This document shows positions 1 through 7,771 of a stretch of DNA of 49,920 nucleotides, piece by piece (position 1 is the stretch's first letter; each line of letters opens with the position of its first letter). Source of the stretch: Sphaerobacteraceae bacterium. Lineage in GTDB: Bacteria > Chloroflexota > Chloroflexia > Thermomicrobiales > UBA6265. The notes beneath the pieces are model-generated. The model saw nothing but the letters and a program-made list of their open reading frames with translations. It ran no database searches and was not told where the DNA came from. The stretch covers positions 1 through 49,920 of the forward strand of contig JADDPH010000076.1 in the NCBI GenBank assembly GCA_016781925.1. Reading direction: 5' to 3'. The position numbers were made by a program, and so were the translations under genes.

Positions 1-1
1 G

Positions 2-274
2 CTTGCAGGCGTTGCGACAACCCGAGGCGCCGCGCTGGAAGCGGCCCGTCTGTTCGGGGCAGCCGACGCGCTGCGGAACACAATCGGAGTCCCAATTCCA
101 CCGGCCTATAGACCTGAGTACGACCATCACGTAACGACTGCCCGCACGATCGAACACGAGATCTTCTTCGGCGCCGCATGGGAAGAGGGCCGGGCACTGA
201 GCGTAGACCAGGCCGTCTCGGAGGCACTGGTTTCCTCTGTTCCCATGCCAGAGGGCGCGTCAACAGAGGATTAA
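2..274 (+). CDS. C-terminal end of a regulator/TPR-type protein (truncated by window edge)
   Basis: The reading frame is open from base 2 to a TAA at 272-274, giving 90 residues with no start inside the window. It is not in the ORF track because its start lies upstream. The motif AARLFGAADALR, followed by an IGVPIPP segment and then AAWEEGRALSVDQAV, is the pattern I know from the last TPR-like repeat of large ATPase/LuxR or adenylate-cyclase-type regulators that are common in Chloroflexota. Which regulator class it belongs to cannot be told from the tail alone. It runs in the same direction as the downstream transporter operon but is separated from it by about 160 bp holding a repeat and a promoter-like sequence, so it is probably a separate transcription unit. 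Confidence 0.7.
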   Translation, partial: LAGVATTRGAALEAARLFGAADALRNTIGVPIPPAYRPEYDHHVTTARTIEHEIFFGAAWEEGRALSVDQAVSEALVSSVPMPEGASTED

Positions 275-285
275 CACCTAAAGAA

Positions 286-315
286 CTATTTCGTCCTCGG
301 CTATTTCGTCCGCGG
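286..315. repeat. Tandem 15-bp direct repeat upstream of the sugar transporter operon
   Basis: Two adjacent 15-mers, CTATTTCGTCCTCGG (286-300) and CTATTTCGTCCGCGG (301-315), differ at one position. They lie directly upstream of a promoter-like pair and about 120 bp before the ATPase start. Abutting direct repeats in this position are typical of operators for repressors that bind direct repeats. No regulator gene for the rhamnose cluster is in the window, so the operator role is inferred. Confidence 0.6.
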
Positions 316-319
316 CATC

Positions 320-348
320 TTGCGCGAGGACCGGACCCCCGCTATCCT
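320..348 (+). promoter_or_regulatory. Candidate sigma70-type promoter of the rhamnose transporter operon
   Basis: TTGCGC (320-325) and TATCCT (343-348) are separated by 17 bp and follow the tandem repeat. Matches are 3/6 and 4/6, so support is modest. If it is used, the TTG start at 320 given in the ORF track cannot be the real start of the ATPase. Confidence 0.35.
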
Positions 349-433
349 CCGCGCACTCTCGGGAATGATGGTGGACGCAGCGGCCGAGGGCGGTACGCTG
401 GGCAACGGGCGGGCGCGTACGCTGGAGCCGGAG

Positions 434-2053
434 ATGAGGACCAGGATGGACCGGCTGACCCCGCCTCAAGCCGCTGAGCCCGGCTCGACCGGACCCGAAC
501 TCGCGGCACTTGACGCGCCAACGGCGGCCGCGGTCGTCGAACTGGTCGGGGTGACGAAGGGGTTCGGGGCGGTTCAGGCGCTGCGGGGCGTGGACCTAGC
601 GCTCTACCCGGGCGAGGTCCACGCCCTGGTGGGGGAGAACGGGGCCGGCAAGTCGACCCTGGTCAAGATGCTAGCAGGGGTCCACCGCCCGGACAGCGGC
701 ATCCTCCGCGTCGGCGGCGTCGAGACCGTCTTTCACGGTCCGCTCGATGCACGCAACCAGGGCGTCGCGGTGATCCACCAGCACCCGACCCTCTTCCCGG
801 ACCTGGATGTCGCCGAGAACGTCTTTATGGGGCGCCAGCCCCGAGACCGGACTGGCCGCGTTGATTGGCGGACGATGTACCGGGAGGTCGAGCGGCTGCT
901 GGGCACGCTCGGGGTCCGGATCGGCGTTCGTACGCCCGTCAAGGCCCTCTCGGTGGCCGACCAGCAGCTGGTCGAGATCGCCAAGGCGCTCTCGCTCAAC
1001 GCCCGCGTTCTGGTGATGGACGAGCCGACGGCCTCCCTCTCCGCTCGCGAGGTGGACCGGCTTTTCGCCATCGTGCGGCAACTCCGGGCGCAGGGTGTCG
1101 CCATCCTGTTCGTCAGCCACCGGTTAGAGGAGATCTTCGCCCTCTCGGACCGGATTACGGTCTTCCGGGACGGCGCCCATGTGATCACGGCGCCCGCGGC
1201 CGAGTTGACGACCGAGGCGACCATCCGCCACATAGTCGGCCGCAAGCTGGAGGCGCTCTTCCCGAAGGAGCATGCCGAGATCGGCCAGGTGGTGCTGGAG
1301 GTGCGGGGGCTGACCCGGACCGGGGTGTTTCGCGACGTCGGGTTCCGGCTGCGGCGGGGCGAGATTCTGGGGTTCTTCGGGCTGGTCGGCGCGGGCCGGA
1401 CGGAGGTCGCCCGGGTCCTTTTCGGTGCGGACCGGGCGGACAGGGGCGAGATCCGGCTGGACGGGCACCCGGTGGTCATTGACTCGCCGCTGATGGCGCT
1501 GCGCCACGGAATCGGCTACGTGCCAGAGGACCGACACGGGCAGGGGCTGGTGCTGGACTTTCCGATCTCCGCCAACGTGACGCTGCCGATTCTGGCTCGG
1601 GTCAGCCGTCTCGGGCTGCTGGACCGCCGGCGGGAGCGGGAGATCGCAGCCGATTTCGTGAAAAGGCTCCAGGTGAAGGCGGCGGGGCTGGATGCGCCGG
1701 CAACCTCCCTCTCCGGCGGCAATCAACAGAAGGTGGTGCTGGCCAAGTGGCTGGCGACCGACCCGAAGGTGCTCATCCTCGACGAGCCGACCCGCGGCAT
1801 CGACATCGGAACCAAGGCGGAGGTGCACCGGATCGTCTCCCACCTGGCGACCCAGGGGATGGCAATCATCCTGATCTCCAGCGAGCTGCCGGAGGTGCTC
1901 GCGATGGCGGACCGGGTCGTGGTGATGCACGAGGGCCGGGTGACCGGGGAGTTCGGGCGCGCGGAGGCGAACCAGGAAAACGTGATGTTCGCGGCGACCG
2001 GGCAGACGGCCGCGCCGGTGGGATCAGGGGTGGGGGGGAATGGCCTCGCCTAG
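434..2053 (+). CDS. rhaT: Sugar (rhamnose-type) ABC transporter, duplicated ATP-binding protein
   Basis: This is the ATPase of a ribose/rhamnose-class (CUT2) importer and would energise the two permeases that follow. Two ABC domains are visible. The first has Walker A GENGAGKST, a degenerate signature (SVADQQLVEIAKAL) and Walker B VLVMDEPTASLS. The second has a degenerate Walker A region (GLVGAGRTEVARVLFG), signature LSGGNQQKVVLAKW and Walker B VLILDEPTRGID. This asymmetry is normal for CUT2 ATPases. The tracked TTG start at 320 adds a tail unlike the family and falls on a promoter-like sequence. ATG 434 (after GGAGCCGGAG) or ATG 446 gives about 539 residues. The stop overlaps the next gene by 14 bp. 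The rhamnose assignment comes from the kinase, isomerase and aldolase downstream, in an order resembling the Rhizobium rhaSTPQUK operon. Confidence 0.9.
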   Translation: MRTRMDRLTPPQAAEPGSTGPELAALDAPTAAAVVELVGVTKGFGAVQALRGVDLALYPGEVHALVGENGAGKSTLVKMLAGVHRPDSGILRVGGVETVFHGPLDARNQGVAVIHQHPTLFPDLDVAENVFMGRQPRDRTGRVDWRTMYREVERLLGTLGVRIGVRTPVKALSVADQQLVEIAKALSLNARVLVMDEPTASLSAREVDRLFAIVRQLRAQGVAILFVSHRLEEIFALSDRITVFRDGAHVITAPAAELTTEATIRHIVGRKLEALFPKEHAEIGQVVLEVRGLTRTGVFRDVGFRLRRGEILGFFGLVGAGRTEVARVLFGADRADRGEIRLDGHPVVIDSPLMALRHGIGYVPEDRHGQGLVLDFPISANVTLPILARVSRLGLLDRRREREIAADFVKRLQVKAAGLDAPATSLSGGNQQKVVLAKWLATDPKVLILDEPTRGIDIGTKAEVHRIVSHLATQGMAIILISSELPEVLAMADRVVVMHEGRVTGEFGRAEANQENVMFAATGQTAAPVGSGVGGNGLA

Positions 2054-3080
2054 CCGGGCGCTGGAGCCCACCCGTACGGGAGCCCAGCTCCGCGCCGACC
2101 GCCTCGTCGGGCTCGTCGGCCGCGTGCGGGAGTTGGGGCTGCTGATCGCCCTGGCGGCGATCGTGGCGGTGGTCGGGGCGCAGCAGTCGCGGTTCCTGAC
2201 CGCGAGCAACGCCCGCCAGATCCTGCTCGCGGTCTCGATCCTGGCCATCCTCGCGGTTGGGCAGACCCTGGTGGTGCTGACCCGGAACGTGGATCTCTCG
2301 GTGGCCTCGATGGTGGGGCTGGTGGCCTACGTCGCCGGGAGCATCCTGCGCGACAACCCCGGGTTCAGTGTGCCGCTTGTGGTGCTGATCGGCTGTGCGC
2401 TGGGGATGGGGCTGGGCGCGGTCAACGGCGCGCTCGTCACCGTGGGGCGGGTGCCGGCCATCGTCGCGACGCTGGGGACGCTTTATGTCTTCCGCGGGGT
2501 CGACTACTGGATCGCCAGCGGCAAGCAGGTGGTCGTCGCCGACGTGCCTCAATCGTACCGCGACATCGCGATGACCCGGGTGAGCGGGGTGCCGACGCCG
2601 ATCATCTTCGCCGCGGTCATCGCCCTCCTGGTCGCCTACGCCCTCCGCTACACCCGGGTCGGCCGCCAACTCTACGCGATCGGCAGCAACCCCGACGCGG
2701 CGCGGCTAGCCGGCATTCGGAGCGGGCGGCTGGTCTTCGGCGCCTTCGTCGCCTCGGGGCTGCTGGCCGGGATCGGCGGGATCCTGTGGGGGTCGCGGTT
2801 CGGGGCGATCGACGCCCGCGCCGCTTCCGGCTACGAGCTTCAAGTGGTGGCCGCGGTGGTGGTCGGCGGGGTGAACATCTTCGGCGGCTCCGGAACGGTG
2901 ATGGGCGCGGTGCTCGGCGCGGTACTGCTGGGCACCATTGCCAACGCCCTCACGATCCTCCGCCTCAACCCGTTCTGGCTCCAGGCCATCTCGGGCGGGG
3001 CGATCCTGGTCGCGGTCACGATCGACCTCCTAATCACGCACCGCTTGCAGCGGGCGTTGATCGCCCGGAGACACCGGTGA
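2040..3080 (+). CDS. rhaP: Sugar ABC transporter permease 1 (RbsC/RhaP-like)
   Basis: This is an inner-membrane permease of the CUT2 family, 346 residues with about eight to ten hydrophobic helices. Visible family motifs are TRNVDLSVASMVGL near the N-terminus, YAIGSNPDAARLAGI in the conserved cytoplasmic loop, and the glycine-rich VVGGVNIFGGSGTVMGA near the C-terminus. The ATG lies inside the end of the ATPase gene, immediately after a run of eight Gs that can serve as ribosome binding site, so the two are translationally coupled. It also overlaps the next permease by 4 bp (GTGA). It most likely forms a heterodimeric channel with that second permease. Confidence 0.92.
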   Translation: MASPSRALEPTRTGAQLRADRLVGLVGRVRELGLLIALAAIVAVVGAQQSRFLTASNARQILLAVSILAILAVGQTLVVLTRNVDLSVASMVGLVAYVAGSILRDNPGFSVPLVVLIGCALGMGLGAVNGALVTVGRVPAIVATLGTLYVFRGVDYWIASGKQVVVADVPQSYRDIAMTRVSGVPTPIIFAAVIALLVAYALRYTRVGRQLYAIGSNPDAARLAGIRSGRLVFGAFVASGLLAGIGGILWGSRFGAIDARAASGYELQVVAAVVVGGVNIFGGSGTVMGAVLGAVLLGTIANALTILRLNPFWLQAISGGAILVAVTIDLLITHRLQRALIARRHR

Positions 3081-4093
3081 ACGCGCGGACTAGGCTCGCC
3101 TCGCTGGCGCGGTGGGAAACGCTGCTGGTGCTACTGCTGATCGGCACCCTGATCTGGGGGACCGCCCGATCGCCCTACTTCTGGCAGGGCAGCAACTTCT
3201 CGGTCGCCACCAGCACCTTCATGGAGCGGGCGATCATGGCCCTGCCCATGACGCTCGTGATCATCTCCGGGGAGATCGACCTCTCGGTTGCCTCTATCCT
3301 CGGGCTGTCGAGCGCCATCCTCGGGGTGAGCTGGGAGGCCGGTTTTCCGCTCTGGTTCTGCATCGTGCTGGCGCTGCTCACCGGTGCCGCGGCGGGGCTC
3401 GTCAACGGGCTGCTGGTGACAAAAGTCGGGCTGCCGTCGCTGGTGGTCACCCTCGGCACGCTGGCGCTCTACCGCGGCCTTGCCTATGTGGTGCTCAACC
3501 AGCAGGCAATCAGCGACTACCCCCCGGCGTTTACCAGGTTCGGCTACGGCAACGTCAACGGCACCCAGATCCCCTGGTCGATGTTGCTGTTCCTGGCCCT
3601 TCTCGCCGTCTTTGCGGTGATCCTGCACCGGAGCTGGGTGGGCCGGCAGATCTACGCCGCCGGGCTGAACCAGGAAGCGGCACGCTTCGCCGCGGTGCAG
3701 GTCGCGCGGATCAAGATCTGGCTCTACGTCGCGTCCGGGACCATGGCGGCGGTGGCCGGGATCGTCTTCACGGCCCGCATCTCCAGCAGCCGGGCCGACA
3801 ACGCGGTCGGCTTCGAGCTGGACGTGATCGCGGCGGTCCTGCTCGGCGGGGTCAGCATCTTCGGCGGCCGGGGCACGCTGCTCGGCGTACTCCTCTCGCT
3901 GGCCGTCGTCGCGACGCTGCGCAACGCCCTGGCGATCACCAACGTCGGACCGGAGATCCAGGGAATCGCCGTCGGCGGTCTCCTGATCCTCTCGGTCCTG
4001 GGTCCCAACATCGCGCGGAGCCTTTCTCGGGGCCGCTCCCGCCCGATCGCCGGCACCCGCGGCCTGCGACCGGAGCCGGAACCTGGCCGGTGA
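3077..4093 (+). CDS. rhaQ: Sugar ABC transporter permease 2 (RbsC/RhaQ-like)
   Basis: This is the second CUT2 permease, 338 residues. The ORF track extends it to 2786, but that part is a shadow of the first permease. The real start is most likely the GTG at 3077, which overlaps the stop of the upstream gene in a GTGA junction. Motifs match the family: SGEIDLSVASILGL, YAAGLNQEAARFAAV and LLGGVSIFGGRGTLLG. Two separate permease genes, rather than one homodimerising RbsC, is a hallmark of rhamnose- and AI-2-type CUT2 systems and supports the operon assignment. About 110 bp separate it from the binding-protein gene. Confidence 0.92.
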   Translation: MNARTRLASLARWETLLVLLLIGTLIWGTARSPYFWQGSNFSVATSTFMERAIMALPMTLVIISGEIDLSVASILGLSSAILGVSWEAGFPLWFCIVLALLTGAAAGLVNGLLVTKVGLPSLVVTLGTLALYRGLAYVVLNQQAISDYPPAFTRFGYGNVNGTQIPWSMLLFLALLAVFAVILHRSWVGRQIYAAGLNQEAARFAAVQVARIKIWLYVASGTMAAVAGIVFTARISSSRADNAVGFELDVIAAVLLGGVSIFGGRGTLLGVLLSLAVVATLRNALAITNVGPEIQGIAVGGLLILSVLGPNIARSLSRGRSRPIAGTRGLRPEPEPGR

Positions 4094-4205
4094 CCGACGA
4101 AGCGGCTGGAGAAAGGAGGAGGGTGGGAAAGCGGGAGCGGGAGACGTGGAGCCGCAAGGTCGCGATCGTTCCAAACGGACGTTCGGTGCGGATGAGGAGG
4201 AACGG

Positions 4206-5378
4206 GTGAAGACGCGTGTCATGATGCTCCGTCTGCTAATGGTCTTCGCGCTGGCGGTCGTCACCGTCGGGGCGGTTGGGGTCCGAGGTTCGGGGATGGC
4301 GCTGGCTCAGGACAACATGTCCTGCGCGGGCGAGCCGATCGGCGGCGACGCGGCAGCGGCCAGCCCCGAGGCGGGCGCAAGTCCCACGGCCGGGATGGAC
4401 ATGGGCATGGGCAGCCCCATGGCGGGGATGGAGATGGGGACCCCTGCCGCCGGTGGCGGCGGTGACCTGAACATCGCCTTCCTGCCGAAGGACGTGGTCA
4501 ACCCCTACTTCGGCACCGCCGCCCAGGGCGGACAGGGGGCCGCCGCCGAGCTTGGCGGCCAGTTCCAGCAGGTCGGCCCGCAGACCTCCAACGCGGCGGA
4601 GCAGGTCACCTACATCCAGACCCTGACCCAGCAGCAGGTCGGCGCGATCGCCGTCTCCGCCAACGACCCGAACGCGCTGGCGCAGTCCCTCAAGGACGCG
4701 ATGGCCCAGGGCATCAAGGTCGTCAGCTTCGACTCCGATGTCGCACCGGACGCCCGCCAGATCTTCGTGAACCAGGCCAACGCGGAGCAGATCGGGCGGA
4801 TCGAGGTCCAGATCATGGGCCGGCTGCTCAACTGCCAGGGCGAGATCGCGATCCTCTCGGCCGCAAGCACGATGACCAACCAGAACACCTGGATCTCGTT
4901 CATGGAGGACGAGCTGTCCAAGCCGGGCTACGAGAACATGACGCTGGTCGAGACCGCCTACGGCGACGACGACCCGCAGATCAGCTACGACAAGACCGTC
5001 GAACTGCTGACGGCCTACCCGGACCTGAAGGGGATCATCTCCCCGACCACGGTTGGGATCACCGCCGCGGCGCAGGCGCTGGAGGCGGAGGGCCGCGGCG
5101 GCGACGTCCAGCTGACCGGGCTCGGCACGCCGAACCAGATGCGGGCCTACGTCAAGAGCGGCACCGTCAAGGAGTTCGCGCTCTGGAACCCGGCCGATCT
5201 CGGCTACCTGGCCTACTACGCGGCCACCCGGCTGATCACCGGTGAGATCACGGGAGCCGAGGGCGAAACGTTCGAGGCGGGCCGGCTGGGCTCCTACACC
5301 GTCGGCGCGAACGGCGAAGTCCTCCTCGGCCCACCCTTCATCTTCAACGCCGAGAACATCGACCAGTTCGACTTCTAG
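4206..5378 (+). CDS. rhaS: Sugar ABC transporter substrate-binding protein (RhaS-like) with Met-rich N-terminal linker
   Basis: This is the periplasmic-type binding protein of the importer, 390 residues. GTG 4206 is chosen because GGAGG sits five bases upstream. It gives a short basic start, a hydrophobic signal peptide and a likely cleavage at ALAQ. The mature protein opens with a low-complexity linker rich in Ala, Ser and Met (about residues 40-80, including MDMGMGSPMAGMEMG), before the type I periplasmic-binding fold begins at LNIAFLPKDVVNPYF. Family features that follow are SFDSDVAPDARQIFVNQ and GIISPTTVGITAAAQAL. The linker probably tethers the binding domain at the cell surface, and its methionine content is unusual. 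The gene ends with TAG and is followed by a nested inverted-repeat element. Confidence 0.9.
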   Translation: MKTRVMMLRLLMVFALAVVTVGAVGVRGSGMALAQDNMSCAGEPIGGDAAAASPEAGASPTAGMDMGMGSPMAGMEMGTPAAGGGGDLNIAFLPKDVVNPYFGTAAQGGQGAAAELGGQFQQVGPQTSNAAEQVTYIQTLTQQQVGAIAVSANDPNALAQSLKDAMAQGIKVVSFDSDVAPDARQIFVNQANAEQIGRIEVQIMGRLLNCQGEIAILSAASTMTNQNTWISFMEDELSKPGYENMTLVETAYGDDDPQISYDKTVELLTAYPDLKGIISPTTVGITAAAQALEAEGRGGDVQLTGLGTPNQMRAYVKSGTVKEFALWNPADLGYLAYYAATRLITGEITGAEGETFEAGRLGSYTVGANGEVLLGPPFIFNAENIDQFDF

Positions 5379-5385
5379 CGCGACG

Positions 5386-5555
5386 GGAGTTGGGGAGTCG
5401 AGCGAGTCGAGCCGGTCGAGCCGGTCGAGGAGAAGACCGTCACCCCCAACCCCCTCTCCCGATGCACGGGAGAGGGGGCCAGCGGCAGACGTCATGGGGT
5501 GGTTCTGACCCGCTCGACTCCCCGACCCGCTCGACAAGCTCGACTCCTCAACTCC
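5386..5555. repeat. Nested inverted-repeat element between rhaS and the ASRT-family gene
   Basis: The left arm 5386-5420 and the reverse complement of 5521-5555 match at 30 of 35 positions and are built from GAGTCGAGC-type units. Between them lies a perfect 12-bp stem (5450-5478). The element starts 8 bp after the rhaS stop. It resembles a REP/BIME-type intergenic palindrome rather than a coding sequence. Confidence 0.7.
5450..5478. terminator. Perfect 12-bp stem-loop, possible transcription attenuator
   Basis: CCCCCTCTCCCG (5450-5461) pairs perfectly with CGGGAGAGGGGG (5467-5478) around a 5-base loop. There is no T-run, so it may be an mRNA-stabilising or processing hairpin rather than a classical intrinsic terminator. 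It would separate the highly expressed binding protein from downstream genes. Confidence 0.5.
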
Positions 5556-5577
5556 TCGACTCCGTCGGAGGCTTCCC

Positions 5578-5946
5578 GTGACCGAAGGCGCCCGTGTGTG
5601 GCTGATCCCGGACGGCTATCTGCCTGCCCGCAGCAGCGGCGACCAGGTCAGCCACGAGGCGATCTGCTTTCTGAACACCGGCGCGGAGGAGGCCCACGTC
5701 ATGATCGCCTTCTACTTCGAGGATCGGGATCCGATCAAGGACGTGCGGGTGGTTGTCGGCGCCGAGCGGACCCTGCACCTGCGCACGGACGTCCCGGCCG
5801 CATTGGGCGGCGCCGAGATTCCCCATGGCCTCCCCTACGCCATCAGGGTGGAGAGCGACGTTCCGATCTGCGTCCAGCACTCCAGAATGGACACGTCACA
5901 GGACGCGTTGACGCTGATGACGACGATGGCGCATCCGGTTGGGTAG
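5578..5946 (+). CDS. Sensory rhodopsin transducer (ASRT) superfamily protein, DUF1362-like
   Basis: This is a 122-residue soluble protein starting at GTG with GGAGG six bases upstream. It matches the Anabaena sensory rhodopsin transducer pattern along its whole length: WLIPDGYLP, then SHEAICFLNTGAEEAHV, a beta-rich middle, IPHGLPYAIRVESDVP, and the ending VQHSRMDTSQDALTLMTTMA. ASRT forms a small beta-sandwich oligomer, and comparative work has proposed that the wider superfamily binds small molecules, with links to sugar metabolism. No rhodopsin is encoded nearby. Its position between the rhamnose-binding protein and rhamnulokinase suggests a sugar- or intermediate-binding role. Rhamnose mutarotase activity is missing from this cluster, but this fold is unrelated to RhaM/RhaU, so assigning that role would be speculation. 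Confidence 0.85.
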   Translation: MTEGARVWLIPDGYLPARSSGDQVSHEAICFLNTGAEEAHVMIAFYFEDRDPIKDVRVVVGAERTLHLRTDVPAALGGAEIPHGLPYAIRVESDVPICVQHSRMDTSQDALTLMTTMAHPVG

Positions 5947-6113
5947 ACGCCGGACGGCAGTGTCTAACGCCACTCGTCAGACGCCCGAGGCGAACGGAAC
6001 GTGGCGGGGAACGCAGAGTTCTGATGAGGACGGGCGGCGCGGTGATGAGGGCATCCGATGCCGTCGAGGATGCGCCCGATGGGTCTCAGGCGACTCTGCC
6101 GAGATCATGACGA

Positions 6114-7649
6114 ATGACTGAAAAACGCTCCGGCCCTTCCAACCCCGTACCCCCTATCACCCCTTCGGCCCCCGCCTACCTCGCAATCGACCTTGGGGCG
6201 GAGAGCGGACGCGGGGTGCTGGGGCGGTTCGACGGGGAGCGAGTGGCCCTGCAGGAGGTCCATCGGTTCCCGAACGTGCCGGTCCGCCTGCCCTCGGGGT
6301 TGCACTGGGACGCGCTGCGCCTCTTCAGCGAGACGACGGCAGCCCTGGTCAAGGCGGCGAGCAGCGCCAGGACGGAGTTGGAAAGCGTCGGCGTCGACGC
6401 CTGGGGGGTTGATTTCGGGTTGTTGGACCGGGACGGCGTCCTTCTCGGCAATCCCTACCACTATCGTGACCGCCGGACGGAGGGAATGAGCGCCCGGGCG
6501 AGCGAGCGCGTTCCCCGGGAGCAGATCTACCGCGCGACGGGCATCCAGGAGATGCCGATCAATACGCTCTACCAGCTTCTGGCGATGGAGGGCTCCCCGC
6601 AGCTTGCGGCCGCGGAGACGCTGCTGACAATCCCCGACCTGATCGGCTACTGGCTTTCCGGAGTCGCCGCGGGCGAGGCGACCATCGCGTCCACCACTCA
6701 GCTCTACGACCCCAGCGGGGGCGACTGGGCCCGTGGCCTCATCGCTAACTTGGGGGTGCCGCCGCACATCTTCCCGCGCCTGATTCCCCCAGGGACGAAG
6801 CTGGGCCGACTCCTGCCCCACGTCGCGGAGGAGGCCGGCGTTGAACGGCTGCCGGTGATCGCAGTCGCCTCCCACGATACGGCGTCGGCGGTTGCGGCCG
6901 TGCCCGCCGAAGGAGAAGACTTCGCCTATATCTCCAGCGGTACCTGGTCGCTGGTTGGGGTGGAGATGCCCCACCCGATCCTGGCGCCGGAGGCGATGGC
7001 GGCCAACTTCACGAACGAGGGCGGCCTCGGCGGGACGGTGCGCCTGCTGAAGAACGTGATGGGGCTGTGGCTCCTTCAGGGGTGCCGGCGAACCTGGGCC
7101 CGCGAGGGCCGGGATTTGACCTACGAGGAGATGGTCGGCCTCGCCGCCGCAGCGCCAGCGTTCGGGCCGCTGATCGACCCCGACCACCCCTCGCTGCTGC
7201 CCCACGGCGACATGCCGGCACGCATCCGCACGCTCTGCCGTGCCCACGGGCAGCAGGAGCCGGTCGAGCCGGGAGAGATCGTCCGTTGCGCACTGGAGAG
7301 CCTGGCGCTGAAGTACCGCTGGGTGCTGGAGAAACTCGAAGAGGTGACGGGCCGAGGGATCAACGTCGTCCACGTCGGCGGCGGGGGCTCACGCAACGAG
7401 TTGCTCTGCACGTTGACCGCCGCCGCGACGGGCAGGCCGGTACTGGCCGGTCCTGTCGAGGCGACGGCGCTCGGGAACGTTCTGGTCCAGGCACTTGCCC
7501 ACGGTCGGGTCGGTTCCGCTGCCGAGATCCGCGCGGTCGTCCGGCGCTCGGTCGAGGTGGTGCGCTACGATCCCCCGGCGGACCGCAGCGCATGGGACGG
7601 GGCCTTCGCCCGGATGGAGCGACTGGTAGCGGCGACGACCAAGGGCTGA
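6114..7649 (+). CDS. rhaB: L-rhamnulokinase (FGGY carbohydrate kinase)
   Basis: It phosphorylates L-rhamnulose at C1 using ATP, the second step of rhamnose catabolism. The protein has 511 residues. Motifs in order are the N-terminal phosphate loop AIDLGAESGRGVLG, GVDAWGVDFGLLD, ASTTQLYDPSGGDWA, VASHDTASAVAAVP, YISSGTWSLVGVE, and the C-terminal adenosine-binding HVGGGGSRNELL with PVEATALGN. The DLGAESGR and SHDTASA combination is typical of rhamnulokinase within the FGGY family. ATG 6114 is used, with only a weak Shine-Dalgarno sequence. About 170 bp separate it from the ASRT-family gene. The product would be cleaved by the aldolase encoded further downstream. Confidence 0.92.
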   Translation: MTEKRSGPSNPVPPITPSAPAYLAIDLGAESGRGVLGRFDGERVALQEVHRFPNVPVRLPSGLHWDALRLFSETTAALVKAASSARTELESVGVDAWGVDFGLLDRDGVLLGNPYHYRDRRTEGMSARASERVPREQIYRATGIQEMPINTLYQLLAMEGSPQLAAAETLLTIPDLIGYWLSGVAAGEATIASTTQLYDPSGGDWARGLIANLGVPPHIFPRLIPPGTKLGRLLPHVAEEAGVERLPVIAVASHDTASAVAAVPAEGEDFAYISSGTWSLVGVEMPHPILAPEAMAANFTNEGGLGGTVRLLKNVMGLWLLQGCRRTWAREGRDLTYEEMVGLAAAAPAFGPLIDPDHPSLLPHGDMPARIRTLCRAHGQQEPVEPGEIVRCALESLALKYRWVLEKLEEVTGRGINVVHVGGGGSRNELLCTLTAAATGRPVLAGPVEATALGNVLVQALAHGRVGSAAEIRAVVRRSVEVVRYDPPADRSAWDGAFARMERLVAATTKG

Positions 7650-7771
7650 ACGTCTCCCTAACCCTAATGCCTAGAGGAGGACGATCCGTACCGAGTCGGC
7701 TCTGACCGGTGGCATGGCCCATTTCCCCTCACCATCGGCGGTCCAAGGAGGCGTACGCAAGGAGCCAATCC

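Noticed and set aside
2786-3076. N-terminal extension of the second sugar permease in the ORF track
   Set aside because: It is a frame shadow of the first permease; the GTGA overlap at 3077 gives a normal family N-terminus.
3131-5537. Long - strand ORFs of 377 and 433 codons (3131-4264 and 4236-5537)
   Set aside because: Both are antisense to well-supported transporter genes, with Arg/Gly/Asp-rich composition typical of shadows in high-GC DNA.
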